Source: Fomitopsis serialis
Taxonomy: Eukaryota > Basidiomycota > Agaricomycetes > Polyporales > Fomitopsidaceae
Reading direction: 5' to 3'
Length of the DNA stretch: 64,000 nt
NCBI RefSeq assembly: GCF_022376445.1
Contig: NW_025955002.1
Coordinates: 124,001 to 188,000, forward strand
A program made the position numbers and the translations under genes. Below are positions 45,420 through 57,890 of the stretch, one piece after another (the first letter of the stretch is position 1; each line of letters starts with the position of its first letter). Below the pieces are notes generated by a model. The model did not search any database and was not told where the DNA came from. It saw only the letters and a program-made list of their open reading frames with translations.

Positions 45420-46364
45420 CTATCCGAGGTGTTGGACCTTCGTACAGCTTGAAGTGGTCCTGGCGATGGCAACACCCGTCCCGCTGTCTGTGACTATTAC
45501 GAGGGTCAACGGACGTGCCCCAAGCCAAAAACCAAGGCTTGACTCACCATACGAACCGTCTTGCACGCTAAGACTAAGCGATCTCCACAACAAGCAGAAT
45601 TGTAGCCCATCAAGAATGAGCATCAAGACCTCAGATGCGTCCTCGATTGCAGCCTGGCATTGGTTTGACAGCTTTATGACAGACAGCCTTGGCCGATCAC
45701 CTAGATCAGATGCCATGTCAAAGGAGAAAACATTTCGCACTGGCGGCCATGGACGTCGGAGGCCCATCTTGCACATCGTAGTTCTGTAAGCCAGACAAGA
45801 ACCCCGTTCTCGCAACAACATCTCTTCGCTGTTTGCACTGCCCTCCGGAACTGGATAGACTCGACGAGTGACAGCGACGACACCTGAAACGTTGGGAACC
45901 GGCGACACGGGGTGTATCTGGCCGCTAGCAGAAACGCTATCGCTGACGGCGTCAGCCTCGTCAAAACTCTGACGAGGCGCACGTCCGGGCAGCATTGAGA
46001 GCATCTCACGGACTTGACAGCGAGATGCCTCTTGCGATCTGCGAATCCATTCGCGGTAAAGGGTCTGGACAAATTTTCCTTTTGCTGTGTGGGTACCGGG
46101 CCTGACACGTTCGCGCGACCGAGACCGTGAGCAGACAGACAGCGACGAAGAAAGGTACGGCCATGCCTGATCCATCGCCTCTATATATACCATGTCCGAG
46201 GCCTCGCAAACGGTATCCGCGGCTCTGCTTTCGTGGGGAATCGCGGAGAAGCGGCCGCAGAGCCGAGTTGTGGCGATTAGCAAATCGTGATATGAACTTC
46301 GGGGAGCAGGACACTGACCACGTTCAGGGCACAGCGCGGTCGTGACAGAGATGCGCCGAACCAT
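45420..46364 (-). CDS. Hypothetical protein, 314 aa
   Basis: A 314-codon open frame, too long to be comfortable as chance at this base composition. No domain, signal peptide or membrane segment stands out. A 168-codon frame overlaps on the opposite strand (45283-45789) and could be the real one instead. No splice model improved either. Confidence 0.3.
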   Translation of the reverse strand: MVRRISVTTALCPERGQCPAPRSSYHDLLIATTRLCGRFSAIPHESRAADTVCEASDMVYIEAMDQAWPYLSSSLSVCSRSRSRERVRPGTHTAKGKFVQTLYREWIRRSQEASRCQVREMLSMLPGRAPRQSFDEADAVSDSVSASGQIHPVSPVPNVSGVVAVTRRVYPVPEGSANSEEMLLRERGSCLAYRTTMCKMGLRRPWPPVRNVFSFDMASDLGDRPRLSVIKLSNQCQAAIEDASEVLMLILDGLQFCLLWRSLSLSVQDGSYGESSLGFWLGARPLTLVIVTDSGTGVAIARTTSSCTKVQHLG

Positions 46365-48062
46365 CTATCACCTTTCAATCGTGCCGGCGGCGCAGTGATT
46401 GCTTCGTGGGTCTCCTTCTCCTTCTGGAATCTGCCAGGGCATCGCGCATGTTCCGCTCGGGAGAAGGCCAGAAGGTTGATGACTGCACGGTTCCACGCCG
46501 TTCCACCAGCACAGGGATTGATGGGAAAGTCGGGGGGCGGTGGCTGCACGCATTGTGGAGTGAGGCTTTGGACGGCATGGGCGGTTGTAACTAACCTTAT
46601 GACCGAGCGGTCATATCGCCACGCGGGCTAAGCTTCCCCCTGGACAACTGTGAAAGTGGTCACGCATCTGCGTATTCGGCATGAGCGTCTAGAGCGGTCA
46701 GATGTATTGATACCACCGTGGCGCTGTATAAGGCCACCGGTGATATGTAGACTGCGATCTGTACAGTCAGTTATTATGAGATTCTCAAGACGCTCAGTGT
46801 GATGATTGAACAATAGACTTTGGCACATACCCTGTCATGATGCTACAACTGTCGTTGCCGGGCGTCGTGTGCGGTGGCTTGAAGGGGATTGGTCGTGTAG
46901 CTCTTGTACCGAGATTGTGCTTCAAGTTCATCCATGAGAAAAATGACGAAGGGCACGAGAGCGGCGCGATTCGCAAGAACCTAAATTCGAGCGGAGCCTA
47001 CCACGGCGCCGGGATTATATCATTCAGCAAGGGCATGACGAGCACAGACAGATATAGAGCTCACCTGTGCCAGCTATATCAGACACTCCAGTCTCGAGAC
47101 GGCTCAAAGCTCGCTTGCGAGACTGGCTCGTAGCATCTTCGGACGTCCGCCACAGCCACCCGATTGGACGGCCGTCTCTGCTGCATGCGAGCACGGTTTA
47201 GGCAACGCCGGCGCGACCTACTACGTACCATACCAGCTCGGATCCGCGGGCATCCGGGCAGATCAGGTCAGTACGTCCTAATAGTATTCGAACCCTGCCG
47301 CACATAAGCCGACTAACGGCAAAGTGCTGACTGGCCAGGACGCATACAGATGGGGCGATCATCGCCGATTTAGGCAACTCGGTGAAAGCGTCACAGATGC
47401 ACTGCATGCACATTGGACAGACTCTGGGGTCCATTGGTGGGGTATCATTCCAAGGATACCCAGCAGCCTCTGCCTGGAACCTTCCGCGCGGCCCGCTGTA
47501 GGCCAGGTATCACGCCGACCTGCACAGCCGCTTCACTTCGCTAGGAGTCGCCTGCGTGCAGTTGGGGCCACATGTGAGCCGGGGAACGACATCGATGACG
47601 CCAGTAGCGAATGCCGCTCAGGACTAGCCAGCGCGAGGCTGTCCCGCATAGTCAGCGCCTGGCTTCTGTTTTCCCGTCTTCACGACCAGGCCCACCTCCA
47701 TGCCGCCGGACGCCACGGTCCCCGGCGCGACGGGAGGCAGTAGACAGGCTAGGATGTGCACAGACTGGGACGCTACACCTCGTGAGTGTTTATCGATAGG
47801 TTACCGCTGGCAGGGAAGGAAGAGTAGAGTTCTTTCACGGATAGGTATCCTTGTGGTGGACTTGAAGGCGTGTTCGGCGAACGTCGCTCGGAAGGGGCAG
47901 GTGGCTGAGGCGATGAGAGCACGTGACCGATTGTGACCGATTGTCACGGCGGTTAGATTTTGTAGCTGATGAACGTGATCGGGCGTTGCCGACGTGCCTC
48001 TTAAGAGGTGCTCTCTGCGCTGCTCCACACACCACTCTTTCCTTTCCTTCAGCCCGGTCGAC
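46365..48062. other. No recognisable gene
   Basis: Several frames of 60-140 codons. Around 47390-47490 a plus-strand frame reads IGQTLGSIGGVSFQGY, which looks protein-like, but I cannot name it and a stop follows. The last 150 bases are the cyclophilin promoter and leader. Confidence 0.35.
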
Positions 48063-48780
48063 ATGTCGGACATATTCGTGAGTCGCCAACCCGTCCCGCC
48101 TCCCCCGCGCGATAAAATTGCTGAATTTTGGCCCGGGTCGGCAGTTTGACATCACCGTCGACGGCAAGCCGCTCGGCCGCATCACCTTCAAGCTCTACGA
48201 CGACGTGGTCCCCAAGACCGCGAAGAACTTCCGCGAGCTCACGACCGGCCAGCACGGCTTTGGCTACAAGGGCTCGTCCTTCCACCGCATCATCCCCAAC
48301 TTCATGCTCCAGGGTGGCGACTTCACCCGCGTAAGCCTGCGATCGAGATCTCTGCGTCATATCGCGATATTGACCGACATCCGCAGGGTAATGGCACCGG
48401 TGGCAAGTCCATCTACGGCGAGAAGTTCGAGGGTGAGTGCGCACCGGGCGCGATCTCCGCTGCGGCGCGGTGCTGAGCGCGTGCACAGATGAGAACTTCA
48501 AGCTCAAGCACTCGAAGCCCGGCCTTCTGTCGATGGCGAACGCCGGCAAGAACACGAACGGCTCGCAGTTCTTCATCACCACGGTCGTGACGTCTTGGCT
48601 CGATGGCGCCCACGTCGTCTTCGGTACGTAATACTCGGGCTTAACGGAGCGTAGGTGCTGACACCCATCGCAGGCGAGGTCGTCGAGGGCCTCGACATCG
48701 TGAGGAAGATCGAGTCGCTCGGCTCCGCCTCTGGCACGCCCAAGGCGAAGATCACCATCGCCGACAGCGGTGTCTTGTAA
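48063..48780 (+). CDS. Cyclophilin A, peptidyl-prolyl cis-trans isomerase, 162 aa
   Basis: Five exons, 48063-48077, 48145-48330, 48387-48432, 48489-48623 and 48674-48780, with GT-AG introns of 67, 56, 56 and 50 nt, give 162 residues. The first exon codes only MSDIF. The active-site residues of cyclophilin A are all present: Arg, Phe and Gln in [13 protein letters not shown], then QFFITT and Trp/His in [11 protein letters not shown]. Length and sequence match cytosolic single-domain cyclophilins, which speed proline isomerisation and bind cyclosporin A. There is no signal peptide and no frame break. A housekeeping anchor for this part of the window. Confidence 0.95.
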
Positions 48781-51300
48781 GCACGCCCCCGACGGCGTGT
48801 GGGGGTGAAGAAGAGCAAAGAAGATAACATATTGTGTATATCATTGAGGGTGTGGTGCTTGTGCCTCGCCTTTGTGTTACAATAGAACTGTTTGAGGAGT
48901 TGGTGTGTGTTGTGTCACCCGAACGTTTGAAGCATCCCATGATGGAGTACCCATCGAACCTCATCAAACATTGCCCATGGGGGTGGTTTGAGCCAGGATT
49001 GGGGCTCGTTCCCTTGGGTTCCACCAGGGCACGGGTCGTGTTGTCATGACATTGGTTGATCGCTGCTCGGTGTTCTCTGGCTTGGATTGCCTTCTATAGG
49101 ACTCGTGAGCGGTTTGGACACCATAGATGCCTTCGAAGGACATCTTCGGAGCACACGTACGTATATACTGCGTTGTGGGCATCATGCAACAATCCTTACC
49201 ACGCGGTAACAGAGAGTACTTATTGATGTGCCTTGCTGCGTGGGTATTGTCGGGGACTCGGAATACCTGTGTTAGTTGAGAAAGAAGCAGCCTGGGCGAA
49301 GTCTAGATGGTGTGCGTGCGTGTTCTCTTATGATACGTGTGGTCGAACTAAGTTAGTAGGCGCAGACCCAAACAAAGGTCTACGCCACATCTTTTCCTGG
49401 TGGTGCCCTGTCGCAGTATGCCATTCTCAGATGAAAGGTGGCGTTACTGATCTCGGAGCAGCTACACATTGTGGGTTGCTTGATCAAGCTGTTCAAGACG
49501 TTGATGAGGCTCGAGGTCTCGGGCTGCGAACAGTCTCGACTTGTCCATCCCGCTGCCCTGGGCTCCGGCTACAAGTACCATGTTTACACCTCGCGTTTCG
49601 TACTCAAGTAGCAGCTGCTGGCATCCCTGTCGGGGTTGTCGGCGCTCGGTCGAGGACGTTTCTGAACAATCACAGTTGCCTTTCTTGGTGTAACACCGAT
49701 CACGTGCGTATGTCAGCGACAGCGCGAGCTCTCTTGACCACGAACACTTTCGTCGAATCTATTCCTGTCGCATCATCCAAACGTTCATGATGGTCTTGCA
49801 GCTTGGGCTTCCCAGCAGATCACCGTCAGTCAGATGGGATGCATCGCTGGCGAGGGATCGAGCTGGGAGGCTGAATAGCCATGGTCGAACTGAAGACTCA
49901 GGCGAGCCTTTGGCCAATCAGGCGTCGACTGTCCGCGGAGGAGGCTCGCCCGCCCGGAACTCTAAGTACCATGCGCGGAGAGCTTTTCGCGCCCGCCCAA
50001 TTTGGCACTTGCATCAAGACAGCTGTACGGTTTGTCTTGCTTGTTAGGACGAGCGACGGTGGACTCACGTACGCTTCTTTCTCAGCTGCTGGTCCGAGGG
50101 TAGTAGCCCGGTGCCAGACGAGACGTGGCTGCTCCGCCTCGTCAGTTGTTCATCTTCTGATCGTCATTTGCCTTGTCTTTCGATCTATGTCAGTCTTGAC
50201 ATCATCGCTCACGTCGGGTTGTACAGACCAGATGGCACGTCACGCCAGATTGTGATGGCAATCTCCAGTACGTCAAGTACATCCTTCACAGAAGCCTCAA
50301 GCGGTGCGCTCTGTCTTATTCAAGACGACACTACTCGTGTCCACCAAAGGTGAGCAGTGATCCACATACAGTTCATCACGGCGGAAGTCGTGTGCTCACA
50401 TTGGGCCTCATGCGCACGGCAACGTCGCAGTCGGTGGTTCCCGAACACAACAGGAAAGAAGATTGTTCGAGGCTGGAGACGGCGACCGTTTCAGGACATG
50501 TGCGTGCTACATTGACGCGTCGCACCACGTGACCGCGACAGGGCGACTCCGCGAAGCTCTGCTGCTGTCGCTGCTCCACCATGCACGACGATCCCAGAAG
50601 AGAACGTTCATGGTAGCACGACTCACGTCCACGGGGTAATTTCTTTTCTGTATCCCTGGCGCAGCGTGTTCTGAAGGCCAGCAATGGCGATTGCAGGGAG
50701 CGAGTGATGCGTGTGGACGGGCGCCAGGGCGAGGCGCGGCGGACGCGGGGGGCAGGGGCGCCGACGGAACGAGCAGAGGCGGGTCGAGGGGCGAGGAGCG
50801 AGGAGGACGCCACGAAGGACGCCACGCGCCTGGAGGGGCGAGGGACGAGCCGCCGCGGCGGGCGAGATCGAGGACGCGGGCGGGCGCCGGGCATCTCCAG
50901 CCAGTTGTGCTTCTTCTCGCCGGGCGCCTTCCTCTCTGGGATGTCCCCGCCCAAATGCGGGACCGCTCGCCGGTGGCCCAGCTTGCCTCTGACAGCGGCT
51001 GCTCGCAGATCGGGGCGACGACATGCGCCATCCCCCACCTGCACGTCCTATAAGAACCCATGGCCTCGCCGCCCCCGTCGCCCCGTCTCTTCTCTCTACC
51101 GTCACACACAACTTCCTCGCATCCGCGCTTTGCGGCACAAGTATCCCCAGCCTTCCACCTACTGCTATCCTACGACTTGCCAAGCGTCACATATCGCACT
51201 CGCCCAAGAATAGCCTCTATAACTTCGGTCCGTCTCACCAGCTTTAGTTCTTATCACCGTCGCTGACTCTCGCTGTTCCTCCCGCGACAGATTCAATCCG
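48781..51300. other. No gene recognised; leader of RRM gene at right end
   Basis: A 185-codon plus frame (49233-49790) has no recognisable domain. From 50680 to 51050 the sequence is G/A-rich on the plus strand and gives long frames on both strands by composition. From about 51060 it turns C/T-rich, as in the leaders of highly expressed fungal genes, and is probably the leader of the RRM gene. Confidence 0.4.
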
Positions 51301-54300
51301 TTGCCCGCGCAGAGCACGCTATCGCATCCGTCGTTTCGTCGTCCGCACGCTACGTTTTCGCTACAGCATCGATTTCCCGCTATTCCCCAGCTGCAGTCAG
51401 ATACCCGCCCCTCGTCTCCCGAAAGCCTCCGTACTGTTCCTCCGGCATCCCGTCAGCACAGCATGCAGTCTCAGTCTTCCCTCGCGGCCGCGCAGTACCA
51501 ACATACCCAGTCTCTATCGTCTCCGCTCTCCGCTTCCCGCAACCGCTCGTCTCCTCTTTCCACGCTGCAGAACATCCCCCGCGACACCTCTGCCAGTCCG
51601 TTCTCTATCCCAGATACTACTCGCTCGCCTAGCTCTATCAGTACCTCTACGCCGCAGTCGCCCTTGACGCCGTCTAATTCGTCTCCACGCAGCTTCCGTT
51701 CGTTCTCGTCCCAGCAGCACAACTCCGACTCGCATTCGCTTCTCTCTGTCTCGCCCTCTAGCGGTAGCTCTCCTGGACGTGTTCCTCATCCCCCAGTAGG
51801 CTATCTTCAGGCCTCGATACTGCACTGTTGAATGCGTCCCCAACACGCACTCGCCTCGACACTCTCCTGGAGGGGTCCGCTACGCCAGTCGTCGCATCAT
51901 CTTGCCCCGCATCCACAACGACACGTCTTTGCTCATGCATACAACAGTCCTACTGTCTCCAATTCGTTCCATTTCTCTCCGCCTCTGAACTCGTCTACTG
52001 AGAGCCAGGGTTGTCCTGGTGTCCTCGGGACGCCTATCACCATCCTTGGTCCCGCGAATGGTCAGATGATTGACCATACGCAGACGTCAGCCATACTGGG
52101 TGACACCACCTCAGTCGCACATGCACCCACCCTACCGCCACATCGGCAGCTTTACCTCCGAACTCGCCGTTCAGGAATCCCATTTCCACTGACGGCATTG
52201 GTACGTGATCTTCTATTCCGTCGTCGTAGGTTAACGCGCGGCTAAGTACTAAATATGTAGCAGCTCCAAAGGATCCCGCCCATTCTCCTCCCTCCGCCAT
52301 CTCGCGGGCAGGGCAGCCTCTCTTCAACCCTGTGTCCGCTTCTCCTTCGAGCATCACTACGCTGAATACATTTCGGACGTCCCCGTCGCTCGCGGTGGAC
52401 CAAGCGCAGCTGCAGAGCCCTCCGCCACTCTTCATGGGACGCAACCTCAGGTTTCCACCCATGCCGAGTGCTCCGCGCTGCACGGAGTACTGCCAGCCTC
52501 TCCAAACACGTCTTTTCCTCTCAAACAGCAACAACCTGGCCCCACCATGATTCCTTGACGAGCCCTGTCGCAGACGCTCCGGGGACAACGGACTTCCGTA
52601 CCCCGAACGTGTACATCAACGGGTTGCCCCCGAACTTCCCGGAGGAGGAGCTGTTCAAGATGACCGCGAGTTCGGGACCGTGGTGAGCGTGAGGACGTTC
52701 ACACGGCATGTATGCGACAAGCCTTCGTGAGTGTTCCTTTTTTGCTTGAATATGGGTGGAGCCATTTTCGCCAGCCGTACGTATGGAAGGGACAAGGGCG
52801 TTGCGTTGGCCTGATCCGGCACCCGTTAGAGTTCACGCTGTAGTCTTAGCAGCACTAGAACTCTTGCGGCCGAGTGAGAGTAGCCGCAGTGAGATGGTCT
52901 CGGAACTCACAATGATCTAGTCTCTCGCACTTGCACTTCTACGAACGCCGGCCATCTCGCTGTTTGGTTTTGATTACGTGGATTCAATGCTGACGCCTCT
53001 TTTTGTTTTTGACGTTATCGATCTCCTGCACATGCGGTTTAGTGGGTACGGTTTCGTGTTGTAAGTATATTTCATTAGCATATATGCCACGAGCATCGTT
53101 GAACCGTTTGGGCTAGGTTCGAGACAATTGACGCGGCGGGGAAGTGTATCGAGGCCTTGCGCAAGTACAGGAACCTCCACCCTTCTTTCTCCAAGGTACG
53201 TACGCATGTCACCTGTCTCAGCTGAGTAGTCATTTACATTTTTTCTCTTGACTCTGCATTGTGTAGCAAATCCACAAGATTCCCGGCACGGTCTACTCCA
53301 CGCCGACTTTCCAAGCAGCAGCAGGGGTGCAAGACATTCCGGCCGATTCATTCAAGGCCCGGATGGAGCAGTTGAAGGACAATGCGTCGACGAACCTATA
53401 CATGGAAGGTCTCCCGCTGTCCATTGACGAGATGACGCTCGCCGCGCTGGTGAAACCGCACAAAATTTGCAGTAGTCGATTCTTCCAGACGAGGTTGAGT
53501 AACCCGCCGAGGATGATTGCGTTCGTAAGGTGCGCGGCGGACTTTTGAGCATCGATTACCTACGGTGCGAGTTGAGGTTGACTTGAGTGATTTTTTGGCG
53601 CAGATTTGAGTCTCGCACTGCGGCGGAGGAGATCATCGAACGTTTGCACGGACGTATAATCCGTGGAATGGAGAAGTCAGGTGCCAGGATCTCGGTGAGG
53701 TTCGCTGACACCGCTGAGCAGCGGGAGTTACGGGTAAGTCAACATGGCATCCCCGTCGAGGCAAGCGGTCTTTCGCTGCGCTGGCGACGTTGTCAGCTGA
53801 TTTTGAATGGCTGTTCTAACGTATCTTACACAGCGCATGGAACGCACCGTCCATGACGATGAACATCCCCTGGCGCATATCATGGCGCAGGCTGCGTTGC
53901 TCAACCTCAAAGGAGGCCAAGTCCACCCGCCGCTTCCTCAGCTATCGCCGCTCATTTCGCCCGACATCGGACGGCTGCCGCATGGCGCAAACATTTCTCC
54001 GCTGCTTGTTGGTGGGCACCTACCCCCGCATATTCCTCACGCCGGCATCCCGCTTGCACCCCTGCCGGTGGCGCCGTTTCGCTGCCCTTCCAGCAGCAGC
54101 AAGCGTTCCTTCAGCAGCGTATGCGAGACTGTCACTCGGTGGACATGGGTACGACGACTTCAGCGCGAACGCGTCGCCTTACCTTCGGCATGACTTCCGC
54201 GTTACGCCACATCTGGCACAGATACAAGAAGAGCTGCTCTCTCTCCAGGACGCGCAGGCACAGCTCCAGCTCAAGCGTGGCTTGGGTGTCGGGGGTGGGG

Positions 54301-55165
54301 CCGTGCGGACGACGGGTTCACTGCGATGGAGAAGATGATGATCCAGGCGCACGCCCAGCGCCAGCAACAGCAGCAGCAATTCCTCGAGCGCAAGCGCAGC
54401 AGGGGCTAGCGGGCCGTGGACAGAGCAAGAGGAGGCTGCTCGACGTGCTCCAGCCGTGTGCTATCGAGAACGATTTCCACGCGTCTGCCGTATGGGAAGC
54501 GGCGGTGGCTCGTTCGCCGCATCTCCTTCTGGGCCGATCAGCTCGGGATGGGGACGGGACAGCGCCAGAGGAACCAGACGCACGCGTCGAATGCGCGAGC
54601 TGCGGATGTACCGAGCTCGGGGCTGGGCCAGGCGCTGCATATGCGGTCGACGACGATGCCCTCACAGTACCTGAGCGCGCGCGCGTTGGACGGGAGTGGT
54701 GGGCTCATGTCGGGCGGTGGTCGCCAGATCCCTGCGATCGGTTCGACGGCGGGTAGCAATATGCTCTCGGCCGCGAGCAAGAATGCAGGCAACGGCGCAT
54801 TTGCGAGGAAGCCTTCTGTGCATAACATACAGAGCCTGAGCGCGTCGACGCTCCCGCGTAACGTCAGCTCCACGACGATTCAGGGTCACGACACGTTCGG
54901 GCACGCTCACGGACACGGACACGAGGCGGACGAGGACGGCGGGCTGATGGTGTCGCCGGGGCTGACGTTCTCGCCGCGGACGCCAGCGACGCTGAGTCCT
55001 GCGACGCCATTCGGCGGGTTCTTCCATGCGGGCGAGTCGTTCGCGACGGACGGGATGGGAATGGGCATTGGTGTCGGAGAGAAGGGAGTGCATATGGGGG
55101 ATCACCATGAGCATGCGAAGGAGGCGGGGAGGAAGGCGGTGGGGTTCAAGGGCGTGCATGTGTAG
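51301..55165 (+). CDS. Two-RRM RNA-binding protein (RBMS/Scw1-like), frame-broken
   Basis: A Ser/Pro/Gln-rich N-terminal region (51301 to about 52560) precedes RRM1 with RNP2 VYINGL and RNP1 GYGFVLF. RRM2 follows with LYMEGL and MIAFVRF. Exons in the RRM part are about 52560-52726, 53043-53060 (18 nt), 53117-53195, 53267-53529, 53604-53733 and from 53834. A long C-terminal region with Gln, Gly and His runs follows to the stop at 55165. Single-base losses shift the frame near 51812, 52549, 52662 and again more than once between 54080 and 54400. The family regulates mRNA fate in fungi; the target is unknown. The start codon is unsettled because 51301 is a TTG; the first in-frame ATG is near 51463. 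So many breaks in a conserved gene suggest sequence errors rather than death. Confidence 0.7.
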
Positions 55166-55593
55166 GCTGTTGGTAACGTTCGTTTCTGAGATGTTGTAAG
55201 CGTCGGAGAGGTCGAGGGGTGTTGGCTAAATTGGTGTAGAACAGAAGAGAACAGAAGTATTCCGTACAGCACTAGCATCGAGCCGTGAATGATGAATGAT
55301 GAGAATTGAATAGAATCGCAGTTTCTTATGTTTGACGATTGAAACATTGAATCCGCACGATTGCAGAAGAGTTCGACTGTCTGGTGGACTGCGATGGGAT
55401 TGCGAGAGGGAGATTGCAAGGACATTTGAGATGACTGTCTCCGTAGCTCAGTGTGCACAATCTTGCCCATATTATCATGCGAGAATGCGTTCGAGATGTG
55501 TGCTACTACAGTACTATACAATTGCGTTTCACCATGAATCTATCTGCTCATCCATCCGCACGGATGTCTACAGCACGCCCTAGAGCTCGCGGG
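55166..55593. other. Convergent 3' flanks
   Basis: The RRM gene and the small protein gene on the minus strand end towards each other. Nothing else seen. Confidence 0.4.
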
Positions 55594-56427
55594 CTACGCG
55601 TGCGGAGCGTCCTCGCGGGGGATGGCGCGGGAGCCGAACTGGTCGGCGCCGCGGGGGGCGCGGGTGCGGCCGGGCTGGCCGTCGTGGTGCAGCTCGGCGG
55701 AGGTCTGGCCGGAGCCGGGGTGGCCGAGGTGGGTGTTCACTGTCCGGCGGGGTTAGTTAGGGTCACAGAGGAGGGAGGGGAGAGGGAGGTGGGGAGGGGG
55801 AGGCGGGCTTACCGTCTTTGGAGGTGGCGCCGGTGAGGGTGTCGGCGGCGGTGGCGCGGGGGGCGTACGGGTCGGGGTCGACGACGGTGCGGCTGTCGGG
55901 GGCGGGGGCGAGCGCGACGGGGTGGCCGGTCGTGCGGGCGGTCTGGATGCGGTGCGTCGCGGGGTCGGTGTGGGACGCGTCGTCGGTGGGCGCGGGGGCG
56001 CGGCCGTGCGCGGGGGCGGGCGAGTGGGGGGAGTGGCCGTTGGCGAGCTGGTCTGGGGGCGGGTGGGTTAGTGTGGGTGAGGGGAGGGTAGGGAGGGGGA
56101 CGGACCGCCGGGGATGACCTGGGTGATGTGCGGCCCGACGGGGGGCACGCCGCCGGCGGGGGGCGCGTCGCGGCCTGTGGAGGGCGGGAGGTGCTCCTGC
56201 GCGCGGTTGGCGTGTGCGGTGTCGGTCGCACCGGGTGCGCCGGCTGCGTGGGGTATGTGAGTACGGTGCGCGGGACGGAGGGGAGACGGGGGAGACGGAC
56301 TGTTGGGGAAGATGGCCTCGTACTGGTGGCCGGTGGTGGCCTTGTCGGCGCCGGGGATGCGGGCGCGGGAGGCGTCGCCGCCGACGTAGTCGTTGTGGCG
56401 CTGTGCGGTCATGCTCTCTGCGGACAT
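55594..56427 (-). CDS. Low-complexity hypothetical protein, 216 aa
   Basis: Four exons, 56301-56427, 56106-56243, 55813-56052 and 55594-55739, with GT-AG introns of 57, 53 and 73 nt, give 216 residues without a break. The protein is rich in Ala, Pro, His, Gly and Thr and has no signal peptide or membrane segment. A conserved-looking element, LGHPGSGQTSAELHHDGQPG, lies near the C-terminus; I recall similar stretches in small Agaricomycete proteins of unknown role. The G+C content is very high, so other frames stay open too (for example 55809-56231), but only this frame has consistent splice sites. Confidence 0.65.
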
Positions 56428-57890
56428 CGTTGGGTGTCGAGAAGATGGTTGCAGGCGTGGTGGGGTGAGCGGGGACGGCGAGGGCTTGGATAAGTAGTAG
56501 GGGGAGTGGGGACGGGCGGGGCCTGCATCATCGAGCATCATCGCGCACTCCGTGTGCGTCTCGCGGTCGTCGCTCGGTGCTGCTGCGTGCACCACCGCGC
56601 TCGATCGTGCCCGCGTCGATCGTGCATCGCTGGTGGGGCAGGCGGAGAGCGGCGCGCGCCGTGCACGCATGCGTGACGTCATCGTCGCGTCGGCGACGTG
56701 TCGGCCTTCTCTCGCGGTCACGTGCTGGGTGCGGAGCGTCTCTTGCGATGGTGCTCTCCGTGTGCTCTGAGTAGGCTCTGCGTTGTCCCTGCACAGATGC
56801 CGCTTGCAGCAGCAACTTGCAATATCTGTATGCACCGCCTTCCGTTAGCCTCCTGCGATGCTTGATGAAAAAAGGCTCTGAGGGACGTTTCGCGCGATCA
56901 ACATCGCGTCGCGCACCTTCTGCCACTTCACGTCCTCACTAGCTCGCACAGTACTCATTCTATGCACTTTTTGACAGCATTCCTGGGCTCCACGCGTCAG
57001 ATGAGCAAGATGAAATCAGGAAGGCAGGGATGTGCGAAGAAGCTTGCCAGCGCGAGGGAAGGGTTGATTGCCCGCAGCAATGGTACATCCGATGACCTAT
57101 GAGGGGGGCTACTTACGCCGAGTCGCAAGATATCATACCTTCGCCGTGGGCGGGCGCTCATCATAATCCCAGGCGCATCCTTCCACTCGCGATGCGGCAA
57201 GCTCCTTCGCAGGCCGCCAATCTTCTGCAGTGAGCCGAACGTGATGCGTGCAGCTAGCTCTGCTCCCGTGCTCCGCTCGGGTGTTTCCTGGTCCTTGCAC
57301 ACACGCACGACGAACTCACTCTCCATCGCCGCAACATGGTTCGTCTGGGCATTCGGTCATTTGTGCTCCACTATGAGAGGTGCTGGCCCTGACAGCCGTG
57401 GAACAATGCAGTACATCGTGAGCAAGGCAGAGCGGATGTTATCTTTCCTGTGCACTGATCACGGCTCGCTTGCTGATGTTCCTCAGCAAGATTGGATCAA
57501 TATTGGGGTGGTGCGCTATATGAAGCGTGTACTACCATTCTCTTTGCGGGCTACAATGCAGGACAGCACACTGCTCGTCTGGCTGTAGGACACTCATACG
57601 CGCGACGCAGTCAAAGCCAGGTGAGAACTCATACCCGCGATTGGTCTGCGTCGGCTTCACACTGCTTCACAGTCCGTTTGATCTGCTCTATGTACAGATG
57701 TGCATGTGCGGATCTATGACGAGAGACCAGATCAGATGTGAGACCCCTTGATGATGCGCACTTTGGGTTATCATACTGTGCCTCTATTCGCTGAGGAGGG
57801 CGTCGCTCTGCAGAGCTCTGTGTCCTCCCCATCCTCATCGCCTGTCCCCGTCCACGCAGGCGCGCCATACGGACGCAACACTTATTGGAA
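56428..57890. other. No recognisable gene
   Basis: The 57480-57680 part resembles 59640-59830 (listed as repeats). The rest shows no gene. A 132-codon minus frame (56528-56926) is compositional. Confidence 0.4.
57487..57680 (+). repeat. Diverged direct repeat, copy A
   Basis: Shares aligned stretches with 59640-59830: caagattgga-type start, the shared core gtctggctg, tcaaagccag and tggtctgcg. It has many point changes and small gaps. Confidence 0.6.

Noticed and set aside
45283..45789. 168-codon plus-strand frame
   Set aside because: Overlaps the longer minus-strand frame at 45420-46364; no domain in either, and only the longer one was kept, with low confidence.
50623..51183. 186-codon minus-strand frame
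   Set aside because: Very G+C-rich region ahead of the RRM gene with several overlapping frames; no domain and no splice model.
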